Positions 53,801 through 61,482 of a stretch of 64,000 bases of DNA are shown here, in pieces. How positions within the stretch are numbered: the stretch's first letter is position 1; every line of letters starts with the position of its first letter. Below the pieces are notes generated by a model, which worked only from the letters and a program-made list of their open reading frames with translations, was not told the DNA's origin and searched no databases. Source of the stretch: DATCHW01 sp036508135 (GTDB lineage: Bacteria > Bacteroidota > Ignavibacteria > Tepidaquicellales > Tepidaquicellaceae); assembly GCA_036508135.1 (NCBI GenBank), contig DATCHW010000207.1, positions 62,001 to 126,000 on the forward strand, in the 5' to 3' direction. The position numbers were made by a program, and so were the translations under genes.

Positions 53801-54277
53801 ATGGAAACAATTTTTCATCAGGTATGGATTAAGGCAGACAAAGAAAAAATCTTTGAAGCATTGACCACACAAAAAGGTTTGTCGGACTGGTGGGGAAATG
53901 CAGGTGAAACGAAACTGGAAACAGGATTTGTAATTGAATTTCACCACAGCACTAAAATTGAAATGAAAATCACTGAATTCATTCCCGGTAAATATCTGGC
54001 TTGGGAATGTATTTCGAAAATTGATAGTCCCGATAATCCCGGTTCGGAATGGTTCGGAACAAAAATAAGTTTCCGCTTACAGCAGAAAAACGGATTTATA
54101 AATTTAAATTTCAGGCATTCCCACTGGGTAAGCCAAAGCGAATTTTTCGGTGTCTGCAATTATCACTGGGCAAGACATTTAAGCATATTAAAGCATTTAT
54201 GTGAAACAGGAATTTCCCTGCTTGAACCTGAAAACGAAAAAAAACAGCAAGAAGCAGTAATCAAAGGAAAAGTGTAA
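53801..54277 (+). CDS. SRPBCC/AHSA1-domain protein
   Basis: 158 aa with a Bet v1/START-like fold. The pattern FHQVWIKADKEKIFEALTTQKGLSDWWG at the N-terminus and a C-terminal SVN-helix (FFGVCNYHWARHLSILKHLCETG) are those of the activator-of-Hsp90-like family. Such proteins bind hydrophobic ligands. Function here unknown. Plus strand, lone gene, first of a stretch of accessory-type genes. Confidence 0.9.
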   Translation: METIFHQVWIKADKEKIFEALTTQKGLSDWWGNAGETKLETGFVIEFHHSTKIEMKITEFIPGKYLAWECISKIDSPDNPGSEWFGTKISFRLQQKNGFINLNFRHSHWVSQSEFFGVCNYHWARHLSILKHLCETGISLLEPENEKKQQEAVIKGKV

Positions 54278-54439
54278 CTTGACCTAAAAACAGCTCTCCC
54301 GAATTATTTACTTGCAACTAACAGAGGTAAACCGACATTTAATTATTAATGGTTAAAAATAAACTGATAATGGTTCCATAAAACTATAAAGTTTAACTTT
54401 GTAAAAATAGCATATTATACGTAAAATATATTGTGATAT

Positions 54440-54463
54440 TTTTAATCAATACGTATATTAAAA
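54440..54463 (+). promoter_or_regulatory. Loose third copy of the shared upstream motif
   Basis: CAATACGTATATTAAAA matches the second half of the 31-bp motif at 38741 and 42164; the GTAAAAA half is displaced. It lies about 190 bp ahead of the next plus-strand gene with repeats between. Confidence 0.35.
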
Positions 54464-54471
54464 TATTGTGC

Positions 54472-54507
54472 CCCTGTTGGTGTTTGAACGAAGTGCCACC
54501 AACAGGG
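54472..54507. repeat. GTTGGTG hairpin
   Basis: Perfect arms CCCTGTTGGTG (54472-54482) and CACCAACAGGG (54497-54507), 14-base loop; same core as the ends of the element at 22352-22487. Confidence 0.75.
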
Positions 54508-54522
54508 AAAATATTTTTCTTT

Positions 54523-54633
54523 GGCTCTCCTTCCCAAGTCGAAGAACCTCCGTGGAGGGCTCCAGTCATAGATCCCGGCCTGTTCCGATGTATCGGAAAT
54601 GAACAAAGTGAATCGGGACTTGGGAAAGAGTCC
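54523..54633. repeat. CTTCCCAAGTC palindromic repeat
   Basis: Outer arms GGCTCTCCTTCCCAAGTC (54523-54540) and GACTTGGGAAAGAGTCC (54617-54633). Inside are CCTCC-gt-GGAGG and GTTCCGATG/TATCGGAA. A related right-arm fragment (TTTGGGAAGAAGTCCTAAAA) occurs at about 56249-56268, before the second signal-peptide cassette. Confidence 0.7.
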
Positions 54634-54655
54634 TAAAAAAATAATAGATTATTAA

Positions 54656-55144
54656 ATGTCAACTCGAACCAGAGAATATTTTCCTGCTTTCTTAAACTTA
54701 TTAGCGGCAGTTTTTGTCATGCTCATTAGTTTCTCAGGTTATTTCAAATTTCATATCGAATGGTTTAATGTTAAATTAACCGGAATAATTGTGGTTTATG
54801 CCGGCATGGGAATATGTATCTGGTCAACAATATATTTAAAAGGAGCAATAACCGACATGGTACTGCCAAGGTTTGACTATCTCGTCAAAAATGGTCCTTA
54901 TAATTATTGCAGACATCCGATTTATTTGGGTATCACTATTGCTTTCATTGGCTTAGCCCTTGCGTTAAGAAGCTGGATGGGTTTGATTTCGGTATTGCTG
55001 GTTTTTCTTCCGAGAGAGATTCACCGTGCAAAATTGGAAGAGAAAATGTTATCTGAAAAATTTGGGGATGAATGGCTCCAATATAAAAACAACACCTGTT
55101 TTCTAATCCCCGGTATAAAAAGAAAACAGCAGTCCAAAAATTAA
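54656..55144 (+). CDS. Isoprenylcysteine carboxyl methyltransferase-like membrane protein
   Basis: 162 aa with four transmembrane helices. The conserved SAM-binding core is GPYNYCRHPIYLGITIAFIG, the ICMT/PEMT pattern GxxxxxRHPxYxG, followed by EEKMLSEKFGDEWLQYK. In bacteria such enzymes methylate isoprenoid or alkylresorcinol hydroxyls, and some pair with type III polyketide synthases. This window does encode one at 39711, though 14 kb away. Inner membrane. The next gene starts 11 bp after its stop. Confidence 0.9.
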   Translation: MSTRTREYFPAFLNLLAAVFVMLISFSGYFKFHIEWFNVKLTGIIVVYAGMGICIWSTIYLKGAITDMVLPRFDYLVKNGPYNYCRHPIYLGITIAFIGLALALRSWMGLISVLLVFLPREIHRAKLEEKMLSEKFGDEWLQYKNNTCFLIPGIKRKQQSKN

Positions 55145-55263
55145 AATCTAAAACTATGAAAATAATTGAATTTAGCCACACACCTTTGAAATGTAAAAAA
55201 CTTAGGTTTTTTATTTTGCTGCTTATTTTTCAATTCATCTTAGTTTTCAGTTCTAAAGCACAA
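55142..55263 (+). repeat. Signal-peptide cassette, copy A (122 bp direct repeat)
   Basis: From TAAAATCTAAA before the start codon to GCACAA at the cleavage region, this segment is a direct repeat of 56297-56418. Both copies are exactly 122 bp and encode MxxIxFxHxxxKCKxLxxFILLLIF. Confidence 0.85.
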
Positions 55264-56199
55264 TCCATAAATGAATTTGGAAAATTTCCCGTTAATTACA
55301 GCGAGGATAATCCAATATTAACCTCTACTTTACTCGAAAAACTTAATTGGGAATCAATTAAGAAATTTTGTGATACTACAAAAGGTCATTATGTGCATAC
55401 TTACAATTATGATTCCCTTGTGGAATATGCATATACAGAACAGGGATATATAAACCATTTTACAATAATAAGTTACAAAGGATCAGTACTACAATTCGAT
55501 ACGGATATAGAAAAATCTTCTAAGCCAAGTAGGATTTCATATTTTGATAAAAATGTTTGGATGTCTTATGTAAAGAATGTTTTACCAAATCTCCCTGATT
55601 CTTTACAATTGAAATTGGATGAATCTAAAACAATATTAAAATCTTATTACAAATTATTAGGAGTAAATACAAGAGATGAATATGGTTGGATTTGTGAATA
55701 TTCTACTGTTGGCTTGGCAACGGATAGAAGAGAAGCAGTAATTGATTTGATTAAACAAGAAAGAATAGATCTTTTAAAAAAAATAATAGGATATCCAAAT
55801 GTTCAAACCCAATTATATGCAGCAAATGCTTTAATTTATCTGGATTATGATATGAAAATAGAAATTGCTACATATCAAAAAGAGTTGGAACAAGATAAAG
55901 TACAATTAGACAGCTTAAAAAAGATTGAAAATATTAGAAATAGTTTAATAGAATCCGTAGAAAGAAATATCAAAGATACAAAAAAAATTATTGAATACGT
56001 TGAATCCAAATTATTATCAAAAGATGACTGGAATAAAATTTACAAATTAAGAGACAGTCATCAGATAGTAATGATTTGCGGAAATTCTGGATCTTATAAA
56101 ATTTACGAATCAACTACCTTTGATTTACTTTCAGATGATGCTATTGCAGAAATCCCTAAAAATTATGAAGAACTGAGAAATCTGGGATACTTAAGATAA
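55156..56199 (+). CDS. Exported protein of unknown function (cassette copy A)
   Basis: 347 aa. The signal peptide has an unusually long polar start (MKIIEFSHTPLKCKKLR) before the hydrophobic core FFILLLIFQFILVFSSKAQ. The mature protein is helical, with a coiled coil around EIATYQKELEQDKVQLDSLKKIEN and the C-terminal DLLSDDAIAEIPKNYEELRNLGYL. I recognise no domain. Its leader is shared with the next gene although the mature parts are unrelated. Probably periplasmic. Confidence 0.75.
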   Translation: MKIIEFSHTPLKCKKLRFFILLLIFQFILVFSSKAQSINEFGKFPVNYSEDNPILTSTLLEKLNWESIKKFCDTTKGHYVHTYNYDSLVEYAYTEQGYINHFTIISYKGSVLQFDTDIEKSSKPSRISYFDKNVWMSYVKNVLPNLPDSLQLKLDESKTILKSYYKLLGVNTRDEYGWICEYSTVGLATDRREAVIDLIKQERIDLLKKIIGYPNVQTQLYAANALIYLDYDMKIEIATYQKELEQDKVQLDSLKKIENIRNSLIESVERNIKDTKKIIEYVESKLLSKDDWNKIYKLRDSHQIVMICGNSGSYKIYESTTFDLLSDDAIAEIPKNYEELRNLGYLR

Positions 56200-56296
56200 A
56201 AAATTTGTATTAAATTGGAGTGATTTTTTTTGTAATCCTTTCCTGGAGTTTGGGAAGAAGTCCTAAAAGCAAAAAGAAGTAAAACCTTCAACAATA

Positions 56297-56418
56297 TAAA
56301 ATCTAAAGCTATGAATGTAATTGATTTTAACCACAGATCTTTTAAATGTAAAATACTTAGCGTTTTTATTTTACTACTTATTTTTCTGTTCGTCTCAGTT
56401 CTTAGCACTAATGCACAA
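56297..56418 (+). repeat. Signal-peptide cassette, copy B (122 bp direct repeat)
   Basis: Direct repeat of 55142-55263 (1155 bp apart), spanning the last bases before the start codon and the whole signal peptide up to the Ala-Gln cleavage region. Confidence 0.85.
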
Positions 56419-57099
56419 CAAGTCTCAGATACGGCATATAGATTTTCTATTTATCAAGCCGCATATCAGGAAGGTGAAGGTTCTTTAATTTATATAGATG
56501 AAGCTCACAATAATTTTCAAACTAAGGGTGGGTTTTTTTTTGCTTTCAGTAAATTATTAGAGCAGGATGGTTATCGGGTAAAAAGACAGAATGAAGCCAT
56601 TATGAATGCCGATATGTTAAACGCGTGTAAGATTTTGGTAATTGCTAATCCGCTACACGTATCTAATATTAATAGGTGGACTCTTCCCACACCTTCTGCA
56701 TTTTCAACTGACGAGATCAGCAACATAAAACAATGGGTAGAAAATGGAGGCAGCTTGTTTTTGATTGCAGACCATATGCCTTTCGGCATCCTGAATTTCT
56801 TAGCTGAACATTATTCAAAGCAACCTGACACCGCCTGGCGATTCAATGATAATACTCCGATACAAAAACTTGATGGTTTTTATCAGGGAGCAATACTTAC
56901 GTTTGGTAAAGGGAATGTCGCCGTATTTGGCGAAGCGGCAATGTTTACCGCCCAAATTGTTAACGGTAATGTGAATGTAGGTTTCAACTCAGAATATGCT
57001 CCGCAAAATGCACAATTTACACTCAACCTTATTCATTGGTTAGATGGAATAAAAGATTATAGCGGTACTATAGCGAAAGAGAAGAAAACCGATAACTAA
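56311..57099 (+). CDS. Exported GIFT/DUF4350-like protein, apparently internally shortened
   Basis: 262 aa. Signal peptide shared with the preceding gene. The mature protein has the order of the GIFT (IFT52-like)/ThuA-like fold: IYIDEAHNNFQT, FFAFSKLLEQDGYRVKR, CKILVIANPLH, IKQWVENGGSLFLIADHMPFG, then a direct jump to DTAWRFNDNTPI, GKGNVAVFGEAAMF and NLIHWLDGI. In relatives I recall about 70 residues between DHMPFG and the DTAWxF segment that are missing here, so an in-frame deletion is suspected. Role unknown; possibly sugar or ligand binding in the periplasm. Confidence 0.75.
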   Translation: MNVIDFNHRSFKCKILSVFILLLIFLFVSVLSTNAQQVSDTAYRFSIYQAAYQEGEGSLIYIDEAHNNFQTKGGFFFAFSKLLEQDGYRVKRQNEAIMNADMLNACKILVIANPLHVSNINRWTLPTPSAFSTDEISNIKQWVENGGSLFLIADHMPFGILNFLAEHYSKQPDTAWRFNDNTPIQKLDGFYQGAILTFGKGNVAVFGEAAMFTAQIVNGNVNVGFNSEYAPQNAQFTLNLIHWLDGIKDYSGTIAKEKKTDN

Positions 57100-57131
57100 T
57101 GCATTAGCATCAATAATTAAAAAATCAAAAA

Positions 57132-57893
57132 ATGAAACAGTGGTACGAAAAACTTTTTGAAAATTACGGAATAAAATACGACGAAGAGTGTTTTACTTCA
57201 GGAACTATCGGCGAGTGTAACTTTATCGAAAAGGAAATTAGTTTTAACAAGCAAATCCGGATTCTGGATATCGGCTGCGGCACAGGACGGCATTCAATTG
57301 AATTGACTAAACGGGGTTACAATGTTACAGGGATAGATTTGTCAGAATCTATGTTAAAAAGGGCAAAGGAAAAAGCATTAAAGGAAAATCTAAACATCAA
57401 TTTCCAAAAACAAGACGCAAGGAATCTGATATTTAGTAATGAATTTGATTTGGCGATAATGCTTTGCGAAGGAGCATTCCCCCTGATGGAAACAGACGAA
57501 ATGAATTTCCGGATACTTCAGAGTGCATCGAAAGCATTGAAAGAAACCGGAAAATTAATTTTCACGACATTGAACGGATTGTTTCCGCTCTTCCATTCCG
57601 TCAAAGATTTTCTCGAAAGCTCTGCGAAAGAAGGAAATGCAACAAGTGATAATATTAGTTTCGATTTGATGAGCTTTCGCGAGAATAGCACTACGGAGTT
57701 TGTGGATGATAATGGTAATAAGAATGAGATAGAATGCAGTGAACGGTATTATGTTCCCCCGGAAATAACCTGGTTACTGAAATCACTGAATTTTAAAACG
57801 ATTGATATTTATGGAGCAAAACTGGGTGCATTTAGCCGGAACGATAAACTAACTACGGAAGATTTTGAGATGCTGGTGATTGCAGAGAAATGA
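57132..57893 (+). CDS. Class I SAM-dependent methyltransferase
   Basis: 253 aa. Motif I is RILDIGCGTGRHSIEL, motif post-I is VTGIDLSESMLKRAKEKA, and motif II is FDLAIMLCEGAFPL. The beta-sheet core spans about 40-160. The C-terminal part (IECSERYYVPPEITWLLKSLNFKTIDIYGAKLGAF) is the substrate-side subdomain of the bacterial UbiE/TehB-like group. Substrate unknown. It is one of two methyltransferases in the accessory stretch. Gap of 32 bp to the previous gene. Confidence 0.92.
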   Translation: MKQWYEKLFENYGIKYDEECFTSGTIGECNFIEKEISFNKQIRILDIGCGTGRHSIELTKRGYNVTGIDLSESMLKRAKEKALKENLNINFQKQDARNLIFSNEFDLAIMLCEGAFPLMETDEMNFRILQSASKALKETGKLIFTTLNGLFPLFHSVKDFLESSAKEGNATSDNISFDLMSFRENSTTEFVDDNGNKNEIECSERYYVPPEITWLLKSLNFKTIDIYGAKLGAFSRNDKLTTEDFEMLVIAEK

Positions 57894-57974
57894 ATAAATC
57901 TTGGTTTTTCCATTCCGAAGGTGGGCTTTCTGAACGAGAGGGGGAAGGTGAGGTGGTTTTGTGAAGACCGCGAT

Positions 57975-58056
57975 TTGTCGTTCTGAGCGAAGCGAAGAAT
58001 CCCAAAACCAGAATAGAAGCGAGATCCTTCGGTCACTTCGTTCCTCAGGATGACAA
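57975..58056. repeat. Palindromic dispersed repeat (TTCTGAGCGAAG family), copy 2
   Basis: TTGTCGTTCTGAGCGAAGCG followed by AAGAATCCC pairs imperfectly with GATCCTTCGGTCACTTCGTT followed by CCTCAGGATGACAA. It is the same family as 16273-16347. It is flanked by two near-identical stretches, GAACGAGAGGGGGAAGG (about 57932) and GAACGAGAGAGGGAAGG (about 58083). Confidence 0.78.
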
Positions 58057-58163
58057 TTTTCACACGGTCACCGGGCTGATGGAACGAGAGAGGGAAGGAA
58101 TGAAATCGAAAATATTATTATGAGAATGGAAAAATTAAAAATATTTAATATTCAGAAAAAAAG

Positions 58164-58766
58164 ATGAAAACAAAATATTTATTATACACGGGAAGTAGTA
58201 TTCCGGTTGTGTTTTTTGTTACAACTTTTGTCTGTGGTTTTATGTTGAACGATTATAATCACTTTTCAGGAATGGTAAGTGAATTAGGTGAGATAGGAAC
58301 AAAATCTCAATTTGTATTTTCGACCGGATTGGTTTTATGTTCGGTCTTAAGTATTTTTTTTGTTATTGGATTATACAGAACATGTAAGGTGGCAGGGATA
58401 AATGTTATACCTGTATTAATAATTCTATTTTATTCCTTATCAATAGCAGGAGCAGCGATATTCCCTTTGCCCCTTAGATTACATTTAATTATGGGAATGC
58501 CCTCGATTCTATTGATTTTTTCTCCTTTAATGAGTTTAATTTTATGGAATGGGGTAAGACAACTTTCAAATATTAAACTAATGTCAATTTTAAGTTTTTT
58601 TATCATGTCACTTGGCTTTTTAGCTTTTATGCCTGATTTATTAAGCAATTACCCGGGATTAAAACAACGATTGTTTCATGTTGGCTGGTCGATATGGTTT
58701 TTCTATTTAAGTTTTAGTTTTATAAGATTACTCGAAAATGAAAAAGTAAAAAATTTAAATTTATAG
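58164..58766 (+). CDS. DUF998 membrane protein
   Basis: 200 aa with six transmembrane helices and the DUF998 pattern TTFVCGFMLNDYNHFSGMVSELGEIGTKSQFVFSTGLVL followed by GLYRTC. Family members are of unknown function and usually lone. Plus strand, stop codon TAG. It is preceded by a repeat-rich gap. The position and the start are well defined. Confidence 0.88.
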   Translation: MKTKYLLYTGSSIPVVFFVTTFVCGFMLNDYNHFSGMVSELGEIGTKSQFVFSTGLVLCSVLSIFFVIGLYRTCKVAGINVIPVLIILFYSLSIAGAAIFPLPLRLHLIMGMPSILLIFSPLMSLILWNGVRQLSNIKLMSILSFFIMSLGFLAFMPDLLSNYPGLKQRLFHVGWSIWFFYLSFSFIRLLENEKVKNLNL

Positions 58767-58786
58767 ATGAATAAGAAAAATCACAA

Positions 58787-59269
58787 ATGGAAAGCAAAGA
58801 TATTAATATCGGAACAGCAAAAGATTCAAAAGATTTCTTAGAAGCTAAAGAAATAATTCTTGAATATGCCGGCCGGCTCGGGATAGATTTATGTTTCCAG
58901 AATTTTGATTATGAAATAAACAATTTACAGGAAATGTATTCTAAACCAACCGGAGCCTTAATTTTAGCCACTGTAAATAATAAAACAATCGGGGTTGCAG
59001 GTATCAGGAAATTCGAGAATAATGATTGTGAATTAAAGAGAATGTATGTAAAAGAAGAATTTAGAGGTTCGGGTATTGGAAGACAAATATTGGAATATGC
59101 AATTGAACTGGCAAAAAAGCTGAACTACGATTAGATAAAACTTGACACACATGAATCAATGAAGTCAGCGATTAAACTATATTTGGAATATGGATTCCAT
59201 GAGATACCACAATATCGTTATAATCCAAACGAGGCAGTAAGATTCTTTGAATTGGATTTAAAAGATTAA
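58787..59269 (+). pseudogene. GNAT acetyltransferase broken by an in-frame amber codon
   Basis: The first 115 codons read a standard GNAT: LATVNNKTIGVAGIRKFEN, then ELKRMYVKEEFRGSGIGRQIL (acetyl-CoA loop) and EYAIELAKKLNYD. Then comes TAG at 59132-59134. The same frame continues IKLDTHESMKSAIKLYLEYGF, HEIPQYRYNPNEAVRFFEL and ends with TAA at 59267-59269. Relatives read YDKIRLDTxxSMKSAIxLY, so only the codon between D and I/K is changed. The open reading frame without the stop is 161 codons, the normal length. Confidence 0.85.
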
Positions 59270-59308
59270 TTTCACACAGTAAAAAGTTATAGGTAAAACC
59301 ATTAAGAC

Positions 59309-60139
59309 ATGAAAAAATATTTAAGCAACGATTTTGATTTTGCAGAGTTAATCAATGTTTTCGATGAATTGCCTCTTTGGTCAGCCCCATTTGGATTAAA
59401 ATTGCTCGACTATATTGATTACAAACCAAACATTTCCGCTATTGACATAGGATTTGGAACCGGATTTCCATTGATCGAGCTTGCAATGAGACTTGGTGAT
59501 AGCTCAACGGTATATGGAATTGACCCATGGAAAGAGGCAATCGTCCGGACACAAAAAAAGATTGATTATTATGGAATCACAAATATAAAGATTATTGAAG
59601 GTGCAGCCGAATCTATCCCGCTTGATAAAGATACAGTAGATTTAATCGTTAGTAATAACGGGATTAATAATGTCAGCGATATTGATAAGGTATTATCTGA
59701 GTGTTCAAGAATAATCAAGACCGGCGGACAATTTGTCCAAACGATGAATCTGGATAAAACTATGTTTGAATTTTATGGACAGTTAGAGAGTATTTTGTCG
59801 GAAATGCAAATGAATAAGGAGATTGATTTAATGCATCAACATATTTATCGGAAACGTCGTCCGCTTGATGAGGTCATTTCAATGATTCAAAAACACGGAT
59901 TTATAATTAAAGATTTGGAACAGGACCAATTTAATTATAAATTCACCAACGGCACAGCAATGTTAAACCATTATTTTATTCGACTGGCGTTTATGGATTC
60001 CTGGATTAAAATTTTACCCGAAGATAAATTAGAACAAATATTTGATACGATTGAATTACGACTAAACGAACAATCAAGTATTTTAGGAGGATTTAAACTT
60101 AGTATTCCGTATGTAATGATTAACACAACAAAAAGATAA
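59309..60139 (+). CDS. SAM-dependent methyltransferase (UbiE-like)
   Basis: 276 aa. Motif I is SAIDIGFGTGFPLIELAMRLGD, post-I VYGIDPWKEAIVRTQKKI, motif II region VDLIVSNNGINNV and motif III CSRIIKTGGQFVQTMN. A C-terminal lid of about 100 residues follows. The Phe in FGTGF is a variant of the usual CGTG. Substrate unknown. Starts 40 bp after the GNAT pseudogene. Confidence 0.9.
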   Translation: MKKYLSNDFDFAELINVFDELPLWSAPFGLKLLDYIDYKPNISAIDIGFGTGFPLIELAMRLGDSSTVYGIDPWKEAIVRTQKKIDYYGITNIKIIEGAAESIPLDKDTVDLIVSNNGINNVSDIDKVLSECSRIIKTGGQFVQTMNLDKTMFEFYGQLESILSEMQMNKEIDLMHQHIYRKRRPLDEVISMIQKHGFIIKDLEQDQFNYKFTNGTAMLNHYFIRLAFMDSWIKILPEDKLEQIFDTIELRLNEQSSILGGFKLSIPYVMINTTKR

Positions 60140-60229
60140 AAATTTACCGTGACTAATAATGTATATAGCCATTAGCGGCAAAGTTCGAATTTAAAAGTTG
60201 ATTTCCTTTAACAATTAAATTTATTCAAA

Positions 60230-60589
60230 ATGATTAATGAAAAAAATATTCCGTTTCAAACCATTGATTGGTTATCAATTCCAAAAACAGAACATAAAGG
60301 AGAGACCGGAACAGCATTTTGGCAAACTATTCAGTTTCCGGGATTAAGAATACGGATAGTAGAGTATTCAAAAGGTTATATAGCTGACCATTGGTGTCAA
60401 AAAGGGCATATAGTGCATTGTTTGGAGGGAGAATTTGTGTCAGAGTTACAGGATGGTAAAGAGTTTATTATGACTCAAGGTTCTACTTATGTTGTTTCGG
60501 ACGGATTGAGTTCGCACCGTTCAATCGCAAAAGAGGGTGTAAAATTAATGATTATTGACGGTGATTTTTTGAAACAGTACACCCAGTAA
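60230..60589 (+). CDS. DHCW-motif cupin fold protein
   Basis: 119 aa, single cupin. The family name motif is visible as ADHWCQKGHIVHCLEGEF, with His and Cys that could bind metal, and the second cupin motif at GSTYVVSDGLSSHRS. The N-terminal IPFQTIDW and TGTAFWQT are also typical of the group. Small proteins of this kind are of unknown function. Plus-strand accessory stretch, preceded by 90 bp without a promoter I can name. Confidence 0.9.
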   Translation: MINEKNIPFQTIDWLSIPKTEHKGETGTAFWQTIQFPGLRIRIVEYSKGYIADHWCQKGHIVHCLEGEFVSELQDGKEFIMTQGSTYVVSDGLSSHRSIAKEGVKLMIIDGDFLKQYTQ

Positions 60590-60636
60590 AGTTACAAAGA
60601 AAATTCAATTATATTACTCATTTAAAATAATAAAAA

Positions 60637-61119
60637 ATGATTGACAAATCAAAAGAACTGAATGCATCAATAAGTCTTATAAATGATAAATTAAATTTTA
60701 AAGGAATCGCCGGAGATAATAATCCTTTATCCATAGATTATATTCCGCCTCTTGGAGATAATTCAGGTTACACCTCGCTCGAGTTATTACTTTTAAGTTT
60801 GTCTTCCTGCATAGGTAGTGCAGTACTTACTTTTTTGCGGAAAATGAAAAAGAAAATAACAAGTTTTGAAATTAATTCAAAAGGAATCAGAAAAGAAGAG
60901 CATCCAACAGGTTTCAAATCAATTTTTATAGAAATAAATCTTAAATCTTCTGACGTAACCGAAGATGACCTAAACAAAGTAATTAAACTAACTAAAGAAA
61001 CTTATTGTCCTGTCTGGTCTATGCTCAAAGGAAATGTAGAGGTTGAAGTCAAGTATAATATCATTTCATTTCATAAAAAACCCTATAAATTATTTCATGA
61101 ATGTGAAAAAAGAATATAA
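60637..61119 (+). CDS. OsmC-family peroxiredoxin-like protein
   Basis: 160 aa. The OsmC fold is seen in GYTSLELLLLSLSSCIGSAVLTFLRKM with the first Cys, and the second Cys in ETYCPVWSMLKGNVEVEVKY, the two thiols of the OsmC redox pair. The C-terminus carries about 17 unusual residues (SFHKKPYKLFHECEKRI) beyond the expected end KYNII, and this tail overlaps a gene remnant on the same strand. The extension may be a by-product of a deletion. Confidence 0.88.
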   Translation: MIDKSKELNASISLINDKLNFKGIAGDNNPLSIDYIPPLGDNSGYTSLELLLLSLSSCIGSAVLTFLRKMKKKITSFEINSKGIRKEEHPTGFKSIFIEINLKSSDVTEDDLNKVIKLTKETYCPVWSMLKGNVEVEVKYNIISFHKKPYKLFHECEKRI

Positions 61120-61231
61120 AAACGAAGTCAAAGCAGGTTTGGTACGTGTAGGTTCTATAAAACCTGACATTATTACCGAAAGTGATTTACAGCACTTGCC
61201 CCTGCTCCATCTTTTTTGTAAAGCTCTCTGA
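61097..61231 (+). pseudogene. N-terminal remnant of a DUF6544/DUF6920-like gene
   Basis: MNVKKEYKNEVKAGLVRVG, then KPDIITESDLQHLPLL followed by HLFCKAL and a stop. This matches the N-terminus of a family (DUF6544/DUF6920, as recalled) that normally continues PVQKYLRYTG for about 200 more residues. Similarity stops right after LQHLP, so the gene is truncated to 44 codons. It overlaps the end of the OsmC gene. Confidence 0.6.
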
Positions 61232-61482
61232 TTTTTCTTTAACAGCAGTAGAAAAACCACGAACAAGATAGTTATATTTCGTTACGAAGTAACAGTTAAT
61301 TAATTTTTACAATTAGTGAGATTAATTTATTATTAAGACATTATATATTTTACCCTATAATAATTAATCAGATTATTTTTTTCTTGAATATTTTAATTGA
61401 TTAAAATTTTATATTTTAAGATTAATACAGAGGAAGTTTTACATAAATTGAATTCCACTTTTTGAAATAATACATTTTATTT
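61232..61482. promoter_or_regulatory. AT-rich upstream region of the GT9 gene
   Basis: 251 bp, very AT-rich, no gene. It contains GTTACgaaGTAAC (about 61275) and AGATTAATTTATTATTAAGAC. It probably carries the promoter of the glycosyltransferase gene, but I cannot assign a clear -7 element. Confidence 0.4.

Larger units (their letters stand above)
54278..54655. other. Intergenic region made of palindromic repeats
   Basis: 378 bp, no gene. It contains CCCTGTTGGTG...CACCAACAGGG (54472-54507), a larger palindrome (54523-54633), and the third loose copy of the TATATTAAAA motif (54440-54463). Confidence 0.6.

Noticed and set aside
36164..59134. Genome-wide recoding of TAG as a sense codon, suggested by two single-amber genes
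   Set aside because: TAG is the natural stop of dnaA, recN, the YbjQ-like, DUF998 and GT9 genes in this window. The amber genes are better treated as pseudogenes or rare readthrough.
53480..61236. Integron-like gene cassette array
   Set aside because: Small single genes in one direction suggested it, but I could not find paired attC-type core sites at the gene borders and there is no integrase gene in the window.
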